A DNA stretch of 64,000 bases from Streptomyces sclerotialus. Its GTDB lineage: Bacteria > Actinomycetota > Actinomycetes > Streptomycetales > Streptomycetaceae. The notes under the pieces are model-generated. The model saw nothing but the letters and a program-made list of their open reading frames with translations, did not search any database and had not been told where the DNA came from. The stretch spans positions 248,001 to 312,000 of the forward strand of contig JODX01000002.1 of the NCBI GenBank assembly GCA_000719105.1, written 5' to 3'. Below, piece after piece: positions 17,456-26,345 of the stretch. Numbering within the stretch: the first letter of the stretch is position 1; every line of letters begins with the position of its first letter. The translations under genes and the position numbers were made by a program.

Positions 17456-18591
17456 TGAAGAAGTTCGACAAGGAGCGCGTGCTCCTCGCGGTGGCCGGGC
17501 CGGTCATCGCGCTCGCCGTGGCCTTCGCCCTGACCTCGATCGTGCTGATCGCGTCGGGCAAGAACCCGGTCGAGCCGTACACGCTGATGTTCGAGCAGGC
17601 CACGTACTCCGACATCCAGGTCCTGATCATCAACCAGGCCTCGATGTACTACATCGCGGCCCTCGCGGTGGCCATCGGCTTCCGGATGAACCTGTTCAAC
17701 ATCGGCGTCGACGGCCAGTACCAGCTCGCCGCCATGGCCGCCGCGATCGTCGGCGCCCACGTGGCGCTCCCGGCACCGCTCCAGATCCCGCTGCTGCTCC
17801 TGACCGCGCTGCTCACCGGCGCGTTCTGGTCGGGCATCGCCGGTGTCCTGAAGGTCACCCGCGGTGTCAGCGAGGTCGTCGCGACGATCATGCTCAACTC
17901 GATCGCGACCGCCGTCATCGGCTACCTCTGGCTGCCCACCGTCTTCGGCGTCAAGGTCGGCAACAACAACACCACCGGCGAGATGCACGAGTCCGGCTGG
18001 CTGCCCGGCATCGACATGGGCGCGGCCGGCGAGGTCTACGGCTTCGTGATCATCGCCGTGCTGCTCGGCATCGGCTACTGGGTCGTCCTCAACCGCACCC
18101 GCTTCGGCTTCGACCTGCGCGCCTCCGGCGCCTCGGAGTCCGCCGCCGCGGCCAGCGGCGTGGACCCCAAGCGCATGGTGCTCACCGCGATGCTGCTCTC
18201 CGGCGCCATCTCGGGTCTCGCGGGCCTGCCGATCCTGCTCGGCGACACCCACACGTACAGCCTGAACTTCCCGACCGGCATCGGCTTCCTGGGCATCGGC
18301 ATCGCCCTGCTCGGCCGCAACAACCCGACCGGTATCGCCTTCGCGGCCCTGCTGTGGGCCTGGCTCGACAAGGCCTCGCCCGAGCTGGACTTCCACGGGT
18401 ACGACAAGGAGATCGCGGTCATCATGCAGGGCCTGATCGTCCTCGCGGTCGTCGTCTCGTACGAGGCCGTCCGCGAGTGGGGTCTGCGCCGCCAGCAGCG
18501 CCGGGTCGGCGCGGAGCTCGCCGCGGGCCACGTCCTCGGCGCCTCCACCTCCGCCAACAACACCGAGAAGCAGGAGGTGGCGGGCCGATGA
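17455..18591 (+). CDS. Nucleoside ABC transporter permease 1
   Basis: This 378-residue membrane protein belongs to the branched-chain/ribose-type permease family paired with BmpA receptors. Roughly eight to ten hydrophobic segments are visible. GFRMNLFNIGVDGQYQLAA (about residues 74-92) is a conserved hallmark of this permease type, and a second conserved loop reads FDLRASGASESAA. ATG 17455 overlaps the ATPase stop, and its own stop overlaps the second permease start, so the three are translationally coupled. The first 40 bases encode a charged cytoplasmic lead (KKFDKERV). Confidence 0.9.
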   Translation: MKKFDKERVLLAVAGPVIALAVAFALTSIVLIASGKNPVEPYTLMFEQATYSDIQVLIINQASMYYIAALAVAIGFRMNLFNIGVDGQYQLAAMAAAIVGAHVALPAPLQIPLLLLTALLTGAFWSGIAGVLKVTRGVSEVVATIMLNSIATAVIGYLWLPTVFGVKVGNNNTTGEMHESGWLPGIDMGAAGEVYGFVIIAVLLGIGYWVVLNRTRFGFDLRASGASESAAAASGVDPKRMVLTAMLLSGAISGLAGLPILLGDTHTYSLNFPTGIGFLGIGIALLGRNNPTGIAFAALLWAWLDKASPELDFHGYDKEIAVIMQGLIVLAVVVSYEAVREWGLRRQQRRVGAELAAGHVLGASTSANNTEKQEVAGR

Positions 18592-19856
18592 CCACGGTTA
18601 CCGACCTCAACCAGCCCACGCGGGAGTCGTCCGCGGCGCCCGCCGGCCGGCGGCTGTCGCTGCCCGTCACGCTGCTGATCATCGCGGGCGGACTGGCCCT
18701 GGTCTCGCTCGTCCGCCTCATCACCGGCGCGGACGGCATCACCAACGTCAGCCAGATGTCCACCGCGCTGGAGCTGGCCGTCCCGATCGGCCTCGCCGGT
18801 CTCGGCGGCCTGTGGGCCGAACGCGCGGGCGTCGTCAACATCGGCCTCGAGGGCATGCTGATCCTCGGCACCTGGTTCGGCGCCTGGGCCGGCTACCAGT
18901 GGGGCCCGTGGACCGGCGTCCTGCTGGGCATCGTCGGCGGCGCGATCGGCGGTCTGCTGCACGCGATCGTCACCGTCACCTTCAACGTGAACCACATCGT
19001 CTCCGGTGTGGCGATCAACATCCTCGCCCTCGGCGCCACCCGCTACCTCGCCCCGCTCGCCTTCGAGGGCGTCGAGGGCGGTACGGCCAAGCAGTCCCCG
19101 CCGGTGGAGTCCCTCGGCGACTTCACGATCCCCGGGCTCTCGTCCGCACTCAGCGACCTCAACGCCCACGGCTGGTTCCTGATCTCGGACCTCGCGGGCC
19201 TGCTCGGCGGTCTGGTCACCGACGTGTCCTGGCTGACCCTGATCGCCGTCGCGCTGATCCCGGCCACCTGGTGGATCCTCTGGCGCACATCCTTCGGCCT
19301 GCGCCTGCGCTCCTGCGGCGAGAACCCGGTCGCGGCCGAGTCCCTCGGCGTGAACGTCTACAAGTACAAGTACCTGGCCGTGATCATCTCCGGCGGTCTG
19401 GCCGGCCTCGGCGGCGTCTTCCTCTCCATCGTGGCCAACCCCTTCTACCTGGAGGGCCAGACCAGCGGCCGCGGCTACATCGGTCTCGCCGCGATGATCT
19501 TCGGCAACTGGATGCCGGGCGGCCTCGCCCTCGGCGCCGGCCTCTTCGGCTACACCGACAGCCTCAACCTGCGCGGCGGTTCCGAGAACGTCCACGCACT
19601 GCTGCTGCTCGGCGCGATCCTGCTGGTCATCGGCGCCATCTGGGTGGCGATCCGGAAGAAGTACGTCCAGGCCGCGATCACCTTCGTCGTCGGCGTGCTG
19701 GTCTTCGCCTGGTACGCGGGCACCAACGAGGTCCCGAACCAGGTCGTCTCGGCCACGCCGTACGTCATCACGCTGGTCGTCCTCGCGTACTCCGCACAGC
19801 GGCTGCGGATGCCGAAGGCGGACGGCATGCCGTACCGGAAGGGGCAGGGCAAGTGA
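18588..19856 (+). CDS. Nucleoside ABC transporter permease 2
   Basis: This 422-residue permease is the partner of the preceding one and would complete the heterodimeric channel. The hallmark GLWAERAGVVNIGLEGMLI occurs near residue 80, and LRLRSCGENPVAAESLG forms the cytoplasmic coupling loop. Compared with typical relatives it has an extra loop of about 45 residues near position 160-205 (EGGTAKQSPP region). ATG 18588 overlaps the upstream stop by four bases, and GTG of cdd overlaps its own stop, so import and cytidine deamination are in one operon. Confidence 0.9.
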   Translation: MTTVTDLNQPTRESSAAPAGRRLSLPVTLLIIAGGLALVSLVRLITGADGITNVSQMSTALELAVPIGLAGLGGLWAERAGVVNIGLEGMLILGTWFGAWAGYQWGPWTGVLLGIVGGAIGGLLHAIVTVTFNVNHIVSGVAINILALGATRYLAPLAFEGVEGGTAKQSPPVESLGDFTIPGLSSALSDLNAHGWFLISDLAGLLGGLVTDVSWLTLIAVALIPATWWILWRTSFGLRLRSCGENPVAAESLGVNVYKYKYLAVIISGGLAGLGGVFLSIVANPFYLEGQTSGRGYIGLAAMIFGNWMPGGLALGAGLFGYTDSLNLRGGSENVHALLLLGAILLVIGAIWVAIRKKYVQAAITFVVGVLVFAWYAGTNEVPNQVVSATPYVITLVVLAYSAQRLRMPKADGMPYRKGQGK

Positions 19857-20260
19857 CGGACGCACCGGCCGGCGTGGACTGGGAGAAGCTGCGCGGGGTG
19901 GCCCGGGAGGCCATGTCCCGGGCGTACGCCCCGTACTCCGGCTACCCGGTCGGTGTCGCCGCCCTGGTCGACGACGGCCGGATCGTCTCCGGCTGCAACG
20001 TCGAGAACGCCAGCTACGGTCTCGGCCTGTGCGCCGAGTGCGGACTGGTCTCCGAGCTGCAGCGGACGGGCGGTGGCCGGCTGACGCACTTCACCTGCGT
20101 CGACGGCGAGAGCCAGATCCTGGTCCCGTGCGGCCGCTGCCGCCAGCTGCTGTACGAGTTCGGCGGGCCGGACCTCCTGCTGGAGACCCCGGCGGGCATC
20201 CTGCCGCTGTCGGAGATGCTGCCGCAGGCCTTCGGGCCGGGGCACCTCACGAAGCAGTAG
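19853..20260 (+). CDS. cdd: Cytidine deaminase
   Basis: This is a 135-residue zinc enzyme converting cytidine and deoxycytidine to uridine and deoxyuridine. The zinc and catalytic motifs are CAECGLVSEL and VPCGRCRQ, with the substrate-binding NVENASYG just before. The size matches the small homotetrameric class. The GTG start at 19853 overlaps the permease stop (GTGA), so imported cytidine can be deaminated at once. A hairpin lies between it and deoA. Confidence 0.95.
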   Translation: MTDAPAGVDWEKLRGVAREAMSRAYAPYSGYPVGVAALVDDGRIVSGCNVENASYGLGLCAECGLVSELQRTGGGRLTHFTCVDGESQILVPCGRCRQLLYEFGGPDLLLETPAGILPLSEMLPQAFGPGHLTKQ

Positions 20261-20289
20261 GCCCGAGCAGTAACCCATGTAATTCCCTC

Positions 20290-20331
20290 GCGGCCCCTCC
20301 GAGCTGTCTCAGCGCCGTTCGGAGGGGCCGC
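20290..20331 (+). terminator. Hairpin between cdd and deoA
   Basis: A 13-bp perfect stem (20290-20302 and 20319-20331) with a 16-nt loop lies between cdd and deoA. Since both belong to the same pathway and no promoter is obvious for deoA, it may reduce rather than stop readthrough. Confidence 0.65.
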
Positions 20332-20364
20332 ACCCTTCGCACTCACGGAAGGAACCCCCCCAAC

Positions 20365-21648
20365 ATGGCCATGGACGCCATCTCCGTCATCCGCACCAAG
20401 CGGGACCGCGGCGAGCTCAGCGACGCGCAGATCGACTGGGTCATCGACGCGTACACCCGCGGGGAGGTCGCCGACGAGCAGATGTCCGCGCTCGCGATGG
20501 CCATCCTCCTCAACGGCATGAACCGCCAGGAGATCGCCCGCTGGACGGCCGCGATGATCGCCTCCGGCGAGCGGATGGACTTCTCGTCCCTCACCCGTCC
20601 CACCGCCGACAAGCACTCCACCGGCGGCGTCGGCGACAAGATCACGCTCCCGCTGGCCCCGCTGGTCGCGGCCTGCGGTGCCGCCGTCCCCCAGCTCTCG
20701 GGCCGCGGCCTCGGCCACACCGGCGGCACCCTCGACAAGCTGGAGTCGATCCCCGGCTGGCGTGCGCTCCTCTCCAACGAGGAGATGCTGTCCGTGCTGG
20801 ACGGCGTCGGCGCGGTGATCTGCGCCGCCGGTGACGGCCTGGCCCCCGCCGACAAGAAGCTGTACGCGCTCCGCGACGTCACCGGCACGGTCGAGGCCAT
20901 CCCGCTGATCGCCTCCTCGATCATGTCCAAGAAGATCGCCGAGGGCACCGGCTCCCTGGTCCTGGACGTGAAGGTCGGCTCGGGCGCCTTCATGAAGACG
21001 CTGGACGACGCCCGCGAGCTGGCCTCCACGATGGTCGGCCTCGGCACGGACCACGGCGTGAAGACGGTCGCGCTCCTCACGGACATGTCCACCCCGCTCG
21101 GCCTGACCGCGGGCAACGCGCTGGAGGTCCGCGAGTCGGTCGAGGTCCTCGCGGGCGGCGGCCCTTCGGACGTGGTCGAGCTGACGATCGCCCTCGCGCG
21201 CGAGATGCTCGACGCGGCCGGCATCAAGGACGCCGACCCGGCGAAGGCCCTCGCGGACGGCTCCGCGATGGACGTGTGGCGCCGCATGATCGCGGCCCAG
21301 GGCGGCGACCCGGACGCGGAGCTGCCCACGTCGAAGGAGCAGCACGTGGTCAAGGCGGGCGCCTCCGGCGTCCTCACCCGCCTCGACGCCTACGACATCG
21401 GCCTCGCCGCCTGGCGCCTGGGCGCCGGCCGCGCCCGCAAGGAGGACCCGGTGCAGGCGGCGGCGGGCGTCGAGCTCCACGCCAAGCCGGGCGACACGGT
21501 GACCGAGGGCCAGCCCCTGCTGACCCTGCACACGGACACCCCGGAGCGCTTCGAGTACGCGCTCCAGGCGGTCGAGGGCTCGTACGACGTCGCGGCGCCG
21601 GGGACGGACTTCACGGCGTCGCCGGTGGTGCTGGAACGTATCGCCTGA
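20365..21648 (+). CDS. deoA: Thymidine/pyrimidine-nucleoside phosphorylase
   Basis: This 427-residue enzyme splits thymidine or uridine with phosphate, giving the free base and (deoxy)ribose 1-phosphate. The phosphate-binding signature DKHSTGGVGDK is followed by SGRGLGHTGGTLDKLESIPG, which is diagnostic, and SSIMSKKIAEG. The C-terminal alpha/beta domain includes LHAKPGDTVTEGQPL. ATG 20365 lies 12 bases after GGAAGGA. It follows the transporter-cdd operon, so pyrimidine nucleosides pass from import through deamination to phosphorolysis. Product sugar phosphate would go to the phosphosugar mutase and deoC further along. Confidence 0.95.
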   Translation: MAMDAISVIRTKRDRGELSDAQIDWVIDAYTRGEVADEQMSALAMAILLNGMNRQEIARWTAAMIASGERMDFSSLTRPTADKHSTGGVGDKITLPLAPLVAACGAAVPQLSGRGLGHTGGTLDKLESIPGWRALLSNEEMLSVLDGVGAVICAAGDGLAPADKKLYALRDVTGTVEAIPLIASSIMSKKIAEGTGSLVLDVKVGSGAFMKTLDDARELASTMVGLGTDHGVKTVALLTDMSTPLGLTAGNALEVRESVEVLAGGGPSDVVELTIALAREMLDAAGIKDADPAKALADGSAMDVWRRMIAAQGGDPDAELPTSKEQHVVKAGASGVLTRLDAYDIGLAAWRLGAGRARKEDPVQAAAGVELHAKPGDTVTEGQPLLTLHTDTPERFEYALQAVEGSYDVAAPGTDFTASPVVLERIA

Positions 21649-21755
21649 TCAGCCGCCTGACCAGGGGAACCCTCGTTCGGGTGAACGGGATCGGTGGACC
21701 GCCGCCGGTCCCGTTCGGCATGCTGGGATCGGTGATGACCGACAAGGAGACCGCC

Positions 21756-22343
21756 ATGAGCGCACTCACAGTGAGCCACGACTCCGACGAGCAGAGCTGG
21801 GACGACCTCGTCCGGTTCTGGGAGGAGATGGACTGGCCCGAGGGCAGCAAGGTGGAGATCATCGAGGGGATCATCACCGTGTCACCTGCTCCCGGACTCA
21901 GCCACAACGTCATCGCGGAACATATCCAGCGCCGCCTCTACTCAGTGGTCCCGCAGGACTGGAAAATCTTCCAGACTGTGGCGATCTCGGTGCCGTCCCG
22001 TCTCGGCATGCTGATCCCGGACATCCTGGTGACCCCGATGCCCGAGCACACGGAGGCGGACACCCACATCCCCGCCCCCCTCGCCGAACTCGTCGTGGAG
22101 GTCACCTCCAAGTCCAACGCCCGCCACGATCGCGTCAGCAAGCCCGCCGCCTACGCCGCCGCGGGCATCCCGCTCTACCTCCTCGTCGACCGCTGGGCTC
22201 CCGGAGGCCCCACCGCGACCCTCTACGGTGAACCGAGGGGTGACGTCTACCGCACCCTGAGCGCCGTCAAGTTCGGCGAGAAGCTCAAGCTCCCCGCCCC
22301 CTTCGACCTCGTCATCGACACCAGCGAGTTCCCTGAGGACTGA
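21756..22343 (+). CDS. Uma2 family (DUF820) putative endonuclease
   Basis: This 195-residue protein has the PD-(D/E)XK-like layout of Uma2/DUF820: EIIEGIITVSP, then LIPDILVTP, then LVVEVTSKSNARHD with a following lysine. The start ATG 21756 has AAGGAGA six bases upstream, better than the in-frame ATGs at 21720 and 21735. Uma2 genes are numerous in streptomycetes and their role is unknown; the nuclease fold does not establish nuclease activity. It ends 8 nt before the convergent AEC transporter and looks unconnected to the nucleoside genes. Confidence 0.85.
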   Translation: MSALTVSHDSDEQSWDDLVRFWEEMDWPEGSKVEIIEGIITVSPAPGLSHNVIAEHIQRRLYSVVPQDWKIFQTVAISVPSRLGMLIPDILVTPMPEHTEADTHIPAPLAELVVEVTSKSNARHDRVSKPAAYAAAGIPLYLLVDRWAPGGPTATLYGEPRGDVYRTLSAVKFGEKLKLPAPFDLVIDTSEFPED

Positions 22344-22351
22344 GGCACGGC

Positions 22352-23272
22352 CTACCCGAGCAACGCCGCCACGACCACCAGTACCGGCACCGAGACCACC
22401 GTCGACAACAGCACCGCGTCCCGCGCCAGCCGCTCCGCCACCCGGTACTGACTGGCATACGTGTACATGTTCTGCGCGGCCGGCAGCGCGGACGTCACCA
22501 CCACGTCGAGCAGTTGCGCCCCGCGCAGCCCGAACACCCCCGCCGCCAGCGCCCAGGCCACCACCGGCTGACCCACCGACTTCAGCGCCACCGACAGCAG
22601 CACCGGGTACCGGTCCGCTCCCTGTGCGGGCATGGTGCTGCCGACCAGGGAGATGCCGAAGGCCAGCAGCACCGCCGGGACGGACATGTTGCCGATCAGC
22701 GTCAGCGGGTCCATGACCGGGTCCGGTACGGGCAGGCCGGTCGCCGCCACCGCCACCCCCAGCAGCGAGCCGACGGCTATCGGGTTACGCAGGGGGGTGA
22801 GCAGCCGCCGCCACAGCGGGCCCTTCGCGCCGTTGCCCGACAGGTCGAGGATCGTCAGCGCCACGGGGGCGAGCAGGACGAGCTGGAACAGCAGCACGGG
22901 CGCCACCAGCGAGGCGTCGCCCAGCACGTAGACGGCGATCGGGATGCCGAGGTTGCCGGAGTTGACGTAACCCGAGCACAGCGCGCCGATCGTGGTCCGG
23001 CCCACGCCCCAGCCCCGTACGACGCCCACCGCGACGAAGGCGCCCATCACCGCCGCCGTGCTGAGCGCCGTGACCAGCAGCCGGCTGGAGAAGACCACCG
23101 ACAGGTCGGCCTGCGCGAGCGTGGTGAACAGCAGCGCCGGTGAGGCCACGTGGAAGGCGAGCCGGGTCAGCACCTCGCGCCCGTGCTCACCGAGATGGCC
23201 GCCGCGTCCGAGCCAGTAGCCCACGCCGATGACGACGGCGATCACCGCGAAGCCCGTCAGCACCCCTTGCAC
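22352..23272 (-). CDS. AEC family transporter
   Basis: This 306-residue inner-membrane protein has about ten hydrophobic segments arranged as two halves, the pattern of auxin-efflux-carrier-like transporters, which move small carboxylates or other organic anions. Conserved family features include CSGYVNSGNLGIPI in the first half, with its Asn-Ser-Gly-Asn turn, and the polar-interrupted SALPAAQNMYTYA near the end. The start ATG 23272 follows a GGAGG-type site on the minus strand. No neighbour reveals its substrate. Confidence 0.85.
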   Translation of the reverse strand: MQGVLTGFAVIAVVIGVGYWLGRGGHLGEHGREVLTRLAFHVASPALLFTTLAQADLSVVFSSRLLVTALSTAAVMGAFVAVGVVRGWGVGRTTIGALCSGYVNSGNLGIPIAVYVLGDASLVAPVLLFQLVLLAPVALTILDLSGNGAKGPLWRRLLTPLRNPIAVGSLLGVAVAATGLPVPDPVMDPLTLIGNMSVPAVLLAFGISLVGSTMPAQGADRYPVLLSVALKSVGQPVVAWALAAGVFGLRGAQLLDVVVTSALPAAQNMYTYASQYRVAERLARDAVLLSTVVSVPVLVVVAALLG

Positions 23273-23479
23273 GGCACCTCCCGGACGGTCCGGACGGTCG
23301 GGAGGACAGCGGCGAGAACCGCTGAAGAGAACACCTGCAAGGCTGGTACATGGGGCATACAGCTAACACTCCGGCCAAGATCGGCCGGGGTCAATGTGAT
23401 CTCACGCTGCGGGCCACGACGGCCGTACCCCCACGACTGCTACCGATGAGTTTCCGCCGGGCCACCGGTCCATACGCAC

Positions 23480-23839
23480 GTGGAAGCGACGACACCTGCC
23501 GTACTCGTGCTGCCGGGCCCCCTCACCAGAGACCAGGTGCCCCGGCTCAGCGCCGACGTCCGCACGCAGCTGGAGGCCACCGGAGCGGGCGTCGTCGTGT
23601 GCGACGTCGGCGGGATCGGCCCGCCCGGGCTGACCGCCGTCGACGTGCTCGCCCGGCTCCAGCTCGCCGCCCGCCGGGCCGGGGGCCGCATACGGCTGCG
23701 CAACCCCGACCCGGCGCTGAGCGCGCTACTCGCCCTCGTCGGGCTTCCCTTCGACATCGAGGTGGGAGGGCAGCTCGAAGAGCGGGAACCACCGGGCGGT
23801 GTCGAGGAAGCAGTGGAGGCCGACGAGCCGCCCCTCTGA
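23480..23839 (+). CDS. STAS domain protein
   Basis: This is a 119-residue protein resembling anti-sigma-factor antagonists. The order is VLVLPGPLTRDQVPRL, a central VVCDVGGIGPPGLTAVDVLARL where such proteins carry the phosphorylatable site, and DPALSALLALVGLPFDI. The canonical Ser/Thr of the D-x-S/T motif is replaced by Gly-Pro-Pro around residue 48, so control by phosphorylation is doubtful. The last 38 codons overlap the 3' end of the convergent sigma-factor gene. After about residue 92 the sequence is acidic, Pro/Glu-rich and probably disordered. Confidence 0.7.
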   Translation: MEATTPAVLVLPGPLTRDQVPRLSADVRTQLEATGAGVVVCDVGGIGPPGLTAVDVLARLQLAARRAGGRIRLRNPDPALSALLALVGLPFDIEVGGQLEEREPPGGVEEAVEADEPPL

Positions 23840-24733
23840 GAGCTCCAGCACCTGGATCGCCCACGGGGTGAAGCCGCCCTTCTCCGGGTCGGGCTTGTAG
23901 TGGGCGAAGCCCGGCAGGCCGTTCACCGCGACCGGCATCAGGCGCGAGCCCGCGCAGGCCGCGCCGATCGTCGTCATGAAGCCCGTGATGTCGCCGGTGC
24001 CGCGCAGCCACAGGTCGAACGGCGGCATCGTCATGATGGCGTCCTCGTGGAGCAGGGCGGTCAGCGCCTTCATGTCGTACCCCTCGAAGGCGGCCACGTA
24101 GCGCTCCAGGAGCTTGCGCTGCTCCTCGTCCAGTTCGTCGGAGACATCGCCGTCCGCCTCGCCGGGCGACTCCGCCAGCGTCGCCCGCGCCCGCTGGAGC
24201 GCGCTGTTGACCGAGGCGACCGAGGTGCCCAGCAGCTCGGCGACCTCGCTCGCCTTCCAGGCCAGCACCTCGCGCAGGATGAGCACGGCACGCTGCTTGG
24301 GAGGCAGCTTCTGCAGGGCCGCCATGAACGCCAGTCGTACGGATTCCTTCGCCACGGCCGCCTCCGCGGGGTCGCTGACCGAGGGGAGCACGCGCGCGTC
24401 CGGCACCGGCTCCAGCCAGGTGTGGTCCGGACGGGGGGACAGGGCCGCCTGTGCGAGCGGCGTCGCGTCCGTGAGGTCGACGGGGCGCGCCCGCTTGTTG
24501 CCCGCGTTCAGCATGTCCAGGCAGACGTTGGTCGCGATGCGGTACAGCCACGAGCGGAGCGAGGAGCGGCCCTCGAACTTCTCGTAGCTGCGCCAGGCCC
24601 GCACCAGCGTGTCCTGCACCGCGTCCTCGGCCTCGAAGGAGGAGCCGAGCATCCGGTAGCAGTAACCGGTCAGCTCGACCCGGTGCTTCTCGAGCTGTAC
24701 GTCGAGATCCGCCGTCGCCGTACCGTTGCCCAT
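23726..24733 (-). CDS. SigX5-type ECF sigma factor with C-terminal SnoaL-like domain
   Basis: The 335-residue protein directs RNA polymerase to unknown promoters. Region 2 contains CYRMLGSSFEAEDAVQDTLV and region 4 contains LPPKQRAVLILREVLAWK with an HTH following. After residue 200 a SnoaL/NTF2-like domain (YVAAFEGYDMKALTALLHED) replaces a separate anti-sigma factor and probably modulates activity, as in related self-regulated ECF groups. The architecture fits the TIGR02960 SigX5 family. No anti-sigma gene is adjacent; the convergent STAS protein overlaps its last 38 codons, which may be coincidence. Confidence 0.85.
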   Translation of the reverse strand: MGNGTATADLDVQLEKHRVELTGYCYRMLGSSFEAEDAVQDTLVRAWRSYEKFEGRSSLRSWLYRIATNVCLDMLNAGNKRARPVDLTDATPLAQAALSPRPDHTWLEPVPDARVLPSVSDPAEAAVAKESVRLAFMAALQKLPPKQRAVLILREVLAWKASEVAELLGTSVASVNSALQRARATLAESPGEADGDVSDELDEEQRKLLERYVAAFEGYDMKALTALLHEDAIMTMPPFDLWLRGTGDITGFMTTIGAACAGSRLMPVAVNGLPGFAHYKPDPEKGGFTPWAIQVLELSEGRLVGLHCFLDTARWFPLFELPSHLDVEGKPDEGE

Positions 24734-24902
24734 CGCCCCACCCCTGGTAGCTCTGCTCGCCGTCGCGGGCGCTTTCGCCCGCCGGTCCTTCGGAAGTTAC
24801 CGCAGCCCACTGACAACGGCTCCCGAAGCGGGCGAACGCCCAGGTGGCGAAGGTCTGCAGAGGCGTGCGGGGGCATCGGTGGGCGCGTGGTGAGCGGGAT
24901 GC

Positions 24903-24938
24903 GACGGCCCGGCGAGACGTACGCCTCGCCGGGCCGTC
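24903..24938 (-). terminator. Hairpin terminator after MFS gene
   Basis: A perfect 14-bp stem (24903-24916 and 24925-24938) with an 8-nt loop lies 48 nt beyond the stop of the minus-strand MFS gene. Confidence 0.8.
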
Positions 24939-24986
24939 GGTGAATCCTGCACGCCGGGAAGCAGGCCCGCTCCGCACGTACGCCGA

Positions 24987-26282
24987 TCAGGCCGCCACGA
25001 GCCGCCGTTCCGCCCGCGCCGCGCGCGTCCCCGCCACCGTGATCGTCACGACGCCGAGCACCGCCAGCAGGCCCATCCCGACCGTCCCGGCCCAGCCGCC
25101 CGCGTGGTACGCCACCGCGCCGACCGTGCTGCCCGCGCTGGAGCCCACGTAGTACATGGACTGGTAGAGCGCGGAGGCCTGGGCGCGGCCCTCCGTGGCC
25201 GTGTGGCTCACCGAGGACGAGGCGACCGCGTGCCCGGCGAAGAAGCCCGCCGTGATCAGCACCAGGCCGAGCAGGACCGGCACCAGCGCGTCGGCCAGCG
25301 ACAGCAGCAGACCGGCCATGGTCGTGCCGCCCGCCAGGTACAGCGCGCCCCGCCGCCCCAGCCGGGCCACCAGCTTCCCGGCCGCCGACGCGGAGAACGT
25401 CCCCACCAGGTAGACCAGGAAGATCGAGCCGATGATGCCCTGGGGGAGCGAGAAGGGCGCGTCGGTCAGGCGGTAGCCGATCACCGTGTAGACGCCGCCG
25501 AACACCACCATGAACAGCGCGCCGATCGCGTACAGCCGGCGCAGCAGCGGGTTCGCGAGGTGGCCGCGGACCGTACGGGCCAGGACGCGCGGCCGCAGCG
25601 AGCCCGGGGTGAAGTGCTTCGGGGCCGGCAGCAGCAGCCGGAAGGCCACCGCGCACGCGACGGCGACCACGCCCATCACCATGAGCGCGACTCGCCAGCC
25701 CCACTCCTGCGCGACCCAGCCGGTGATGACACGGCCGCTCATGCCGCCGACGCTGTTGCCCGCGACGAACAGGCCGATGGAGGTGATCAGCGCCTTCGGG
25801 CGGACCTCCTCCGCGAGGTACGCGGTCGCCGACGCGGGCAGTCCGGCCAGCGCCGCGCCCTGCACCGCGCGCAGGAACACCAGGACGCCCAGGTTCGGCG
25901 CGAAGGGCACCAGCAGGCTCACGCCCACCGCGACCGCCAACGAGGCGGTCATGACCGTGCGCCGCCCGAAGCGCTCCGACAGCGCGCTCATCGGCAGCAC
26001 GAACAGCGCCAGCGCGCCCGTCGCCGCCGACACCGTCCAGCTCGCCGCGCTCGCGGTCACCCCGAGGTCGTCGGAGACCAGCGGCAGCAGCGCCTGCGTG
26101 CAGTAGAGGAGGGCGAAGGTCGCGACACCCGCGAGGAAGAGGGCGAGGTTCATCCGGCGGTAGCCGGGCCCGCCCGGGGCCATGCGCGAGTCGGTGTCGA
26201 CGGAGGGGGTGGTGGAGGGAGCGGTGGCGACGGCTGCGGCGGCGCCCACGGTGGTGGGCGCCCCGGTACTGGCGGAAGGCAT
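24987..26282 (-). CDS. MFS transporter (YnfM-like)
   Basis: This 431-residue transporter has 12 predicted membrane segments after a Ser/Thr/Ala-rich N-terminus. Major-facilitator landmarks include SERFGRRTVM between segments 2 and 3 and LVARLGRRGALYLAGG in the second half. I chose ATG 26282 because longer forms would run into the divergent LysR promoter. The pairing with a divergent LysR regulator resembles other MFS exporters controlled by a small ligand. Drug or arabinose-type efflux is typical of this group, but no substrate can be named. Confidence 0.85.
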   Translation of the reverse strand: MPSASTGAPTTVGAAAAVATAPSTTPSVDTDSRMAPGGPGYRRMNLALFLAGVATFALLYCTQALLPLVSDDLGVTASAASWTVSAATGALALFVLPMSALSERFGRRTVMTASLAVAVGVSLLVPFAPNLGVLVFLRAVQGAALAGLPASATAYLAEEVRPKALITSIGLFVAGNSVGGMSGRVITGWVAQEWGWRVALMVMGVVAVACAVAFRLLLPAPKHFTPGSLRPRVLARTVRGHLANPLLRRLYAIGALFMVVFGGVYTVIGYRLTDAPFSLPQGIIGSIFLVYLVGTFSASAAGKLVARLGRRGALYLAGGTTMAGLLLSLADALVPVLLGLVLITAGFFAGHAVASSSVSHTATEGRAQASALYQSMYYVGSSAGSTVGAVAYHAGGWAGTVGMGLLAVLGVVTITVAGTRAARAERRLVAA

Positions 26283-26332
26283 GTTCCGAAAGTAGAGACA
26301 CCCGTACTCATGCGTCCAATGCACGGAACCCT

Positions 26333-26338
26333 CATAAT
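26333..26338 (+). promoter_or_regulatory. Putative -10 element of the LysR gene
   Basis: CATAAT ends 7 nt before GTG 26346, the distance expected if transcription starts at or next to the start codon, giving a leaderless mRNA. No good -35 is seen. Confidence 0.45.
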
Positions 26339-26345
26339 CGTTCCC

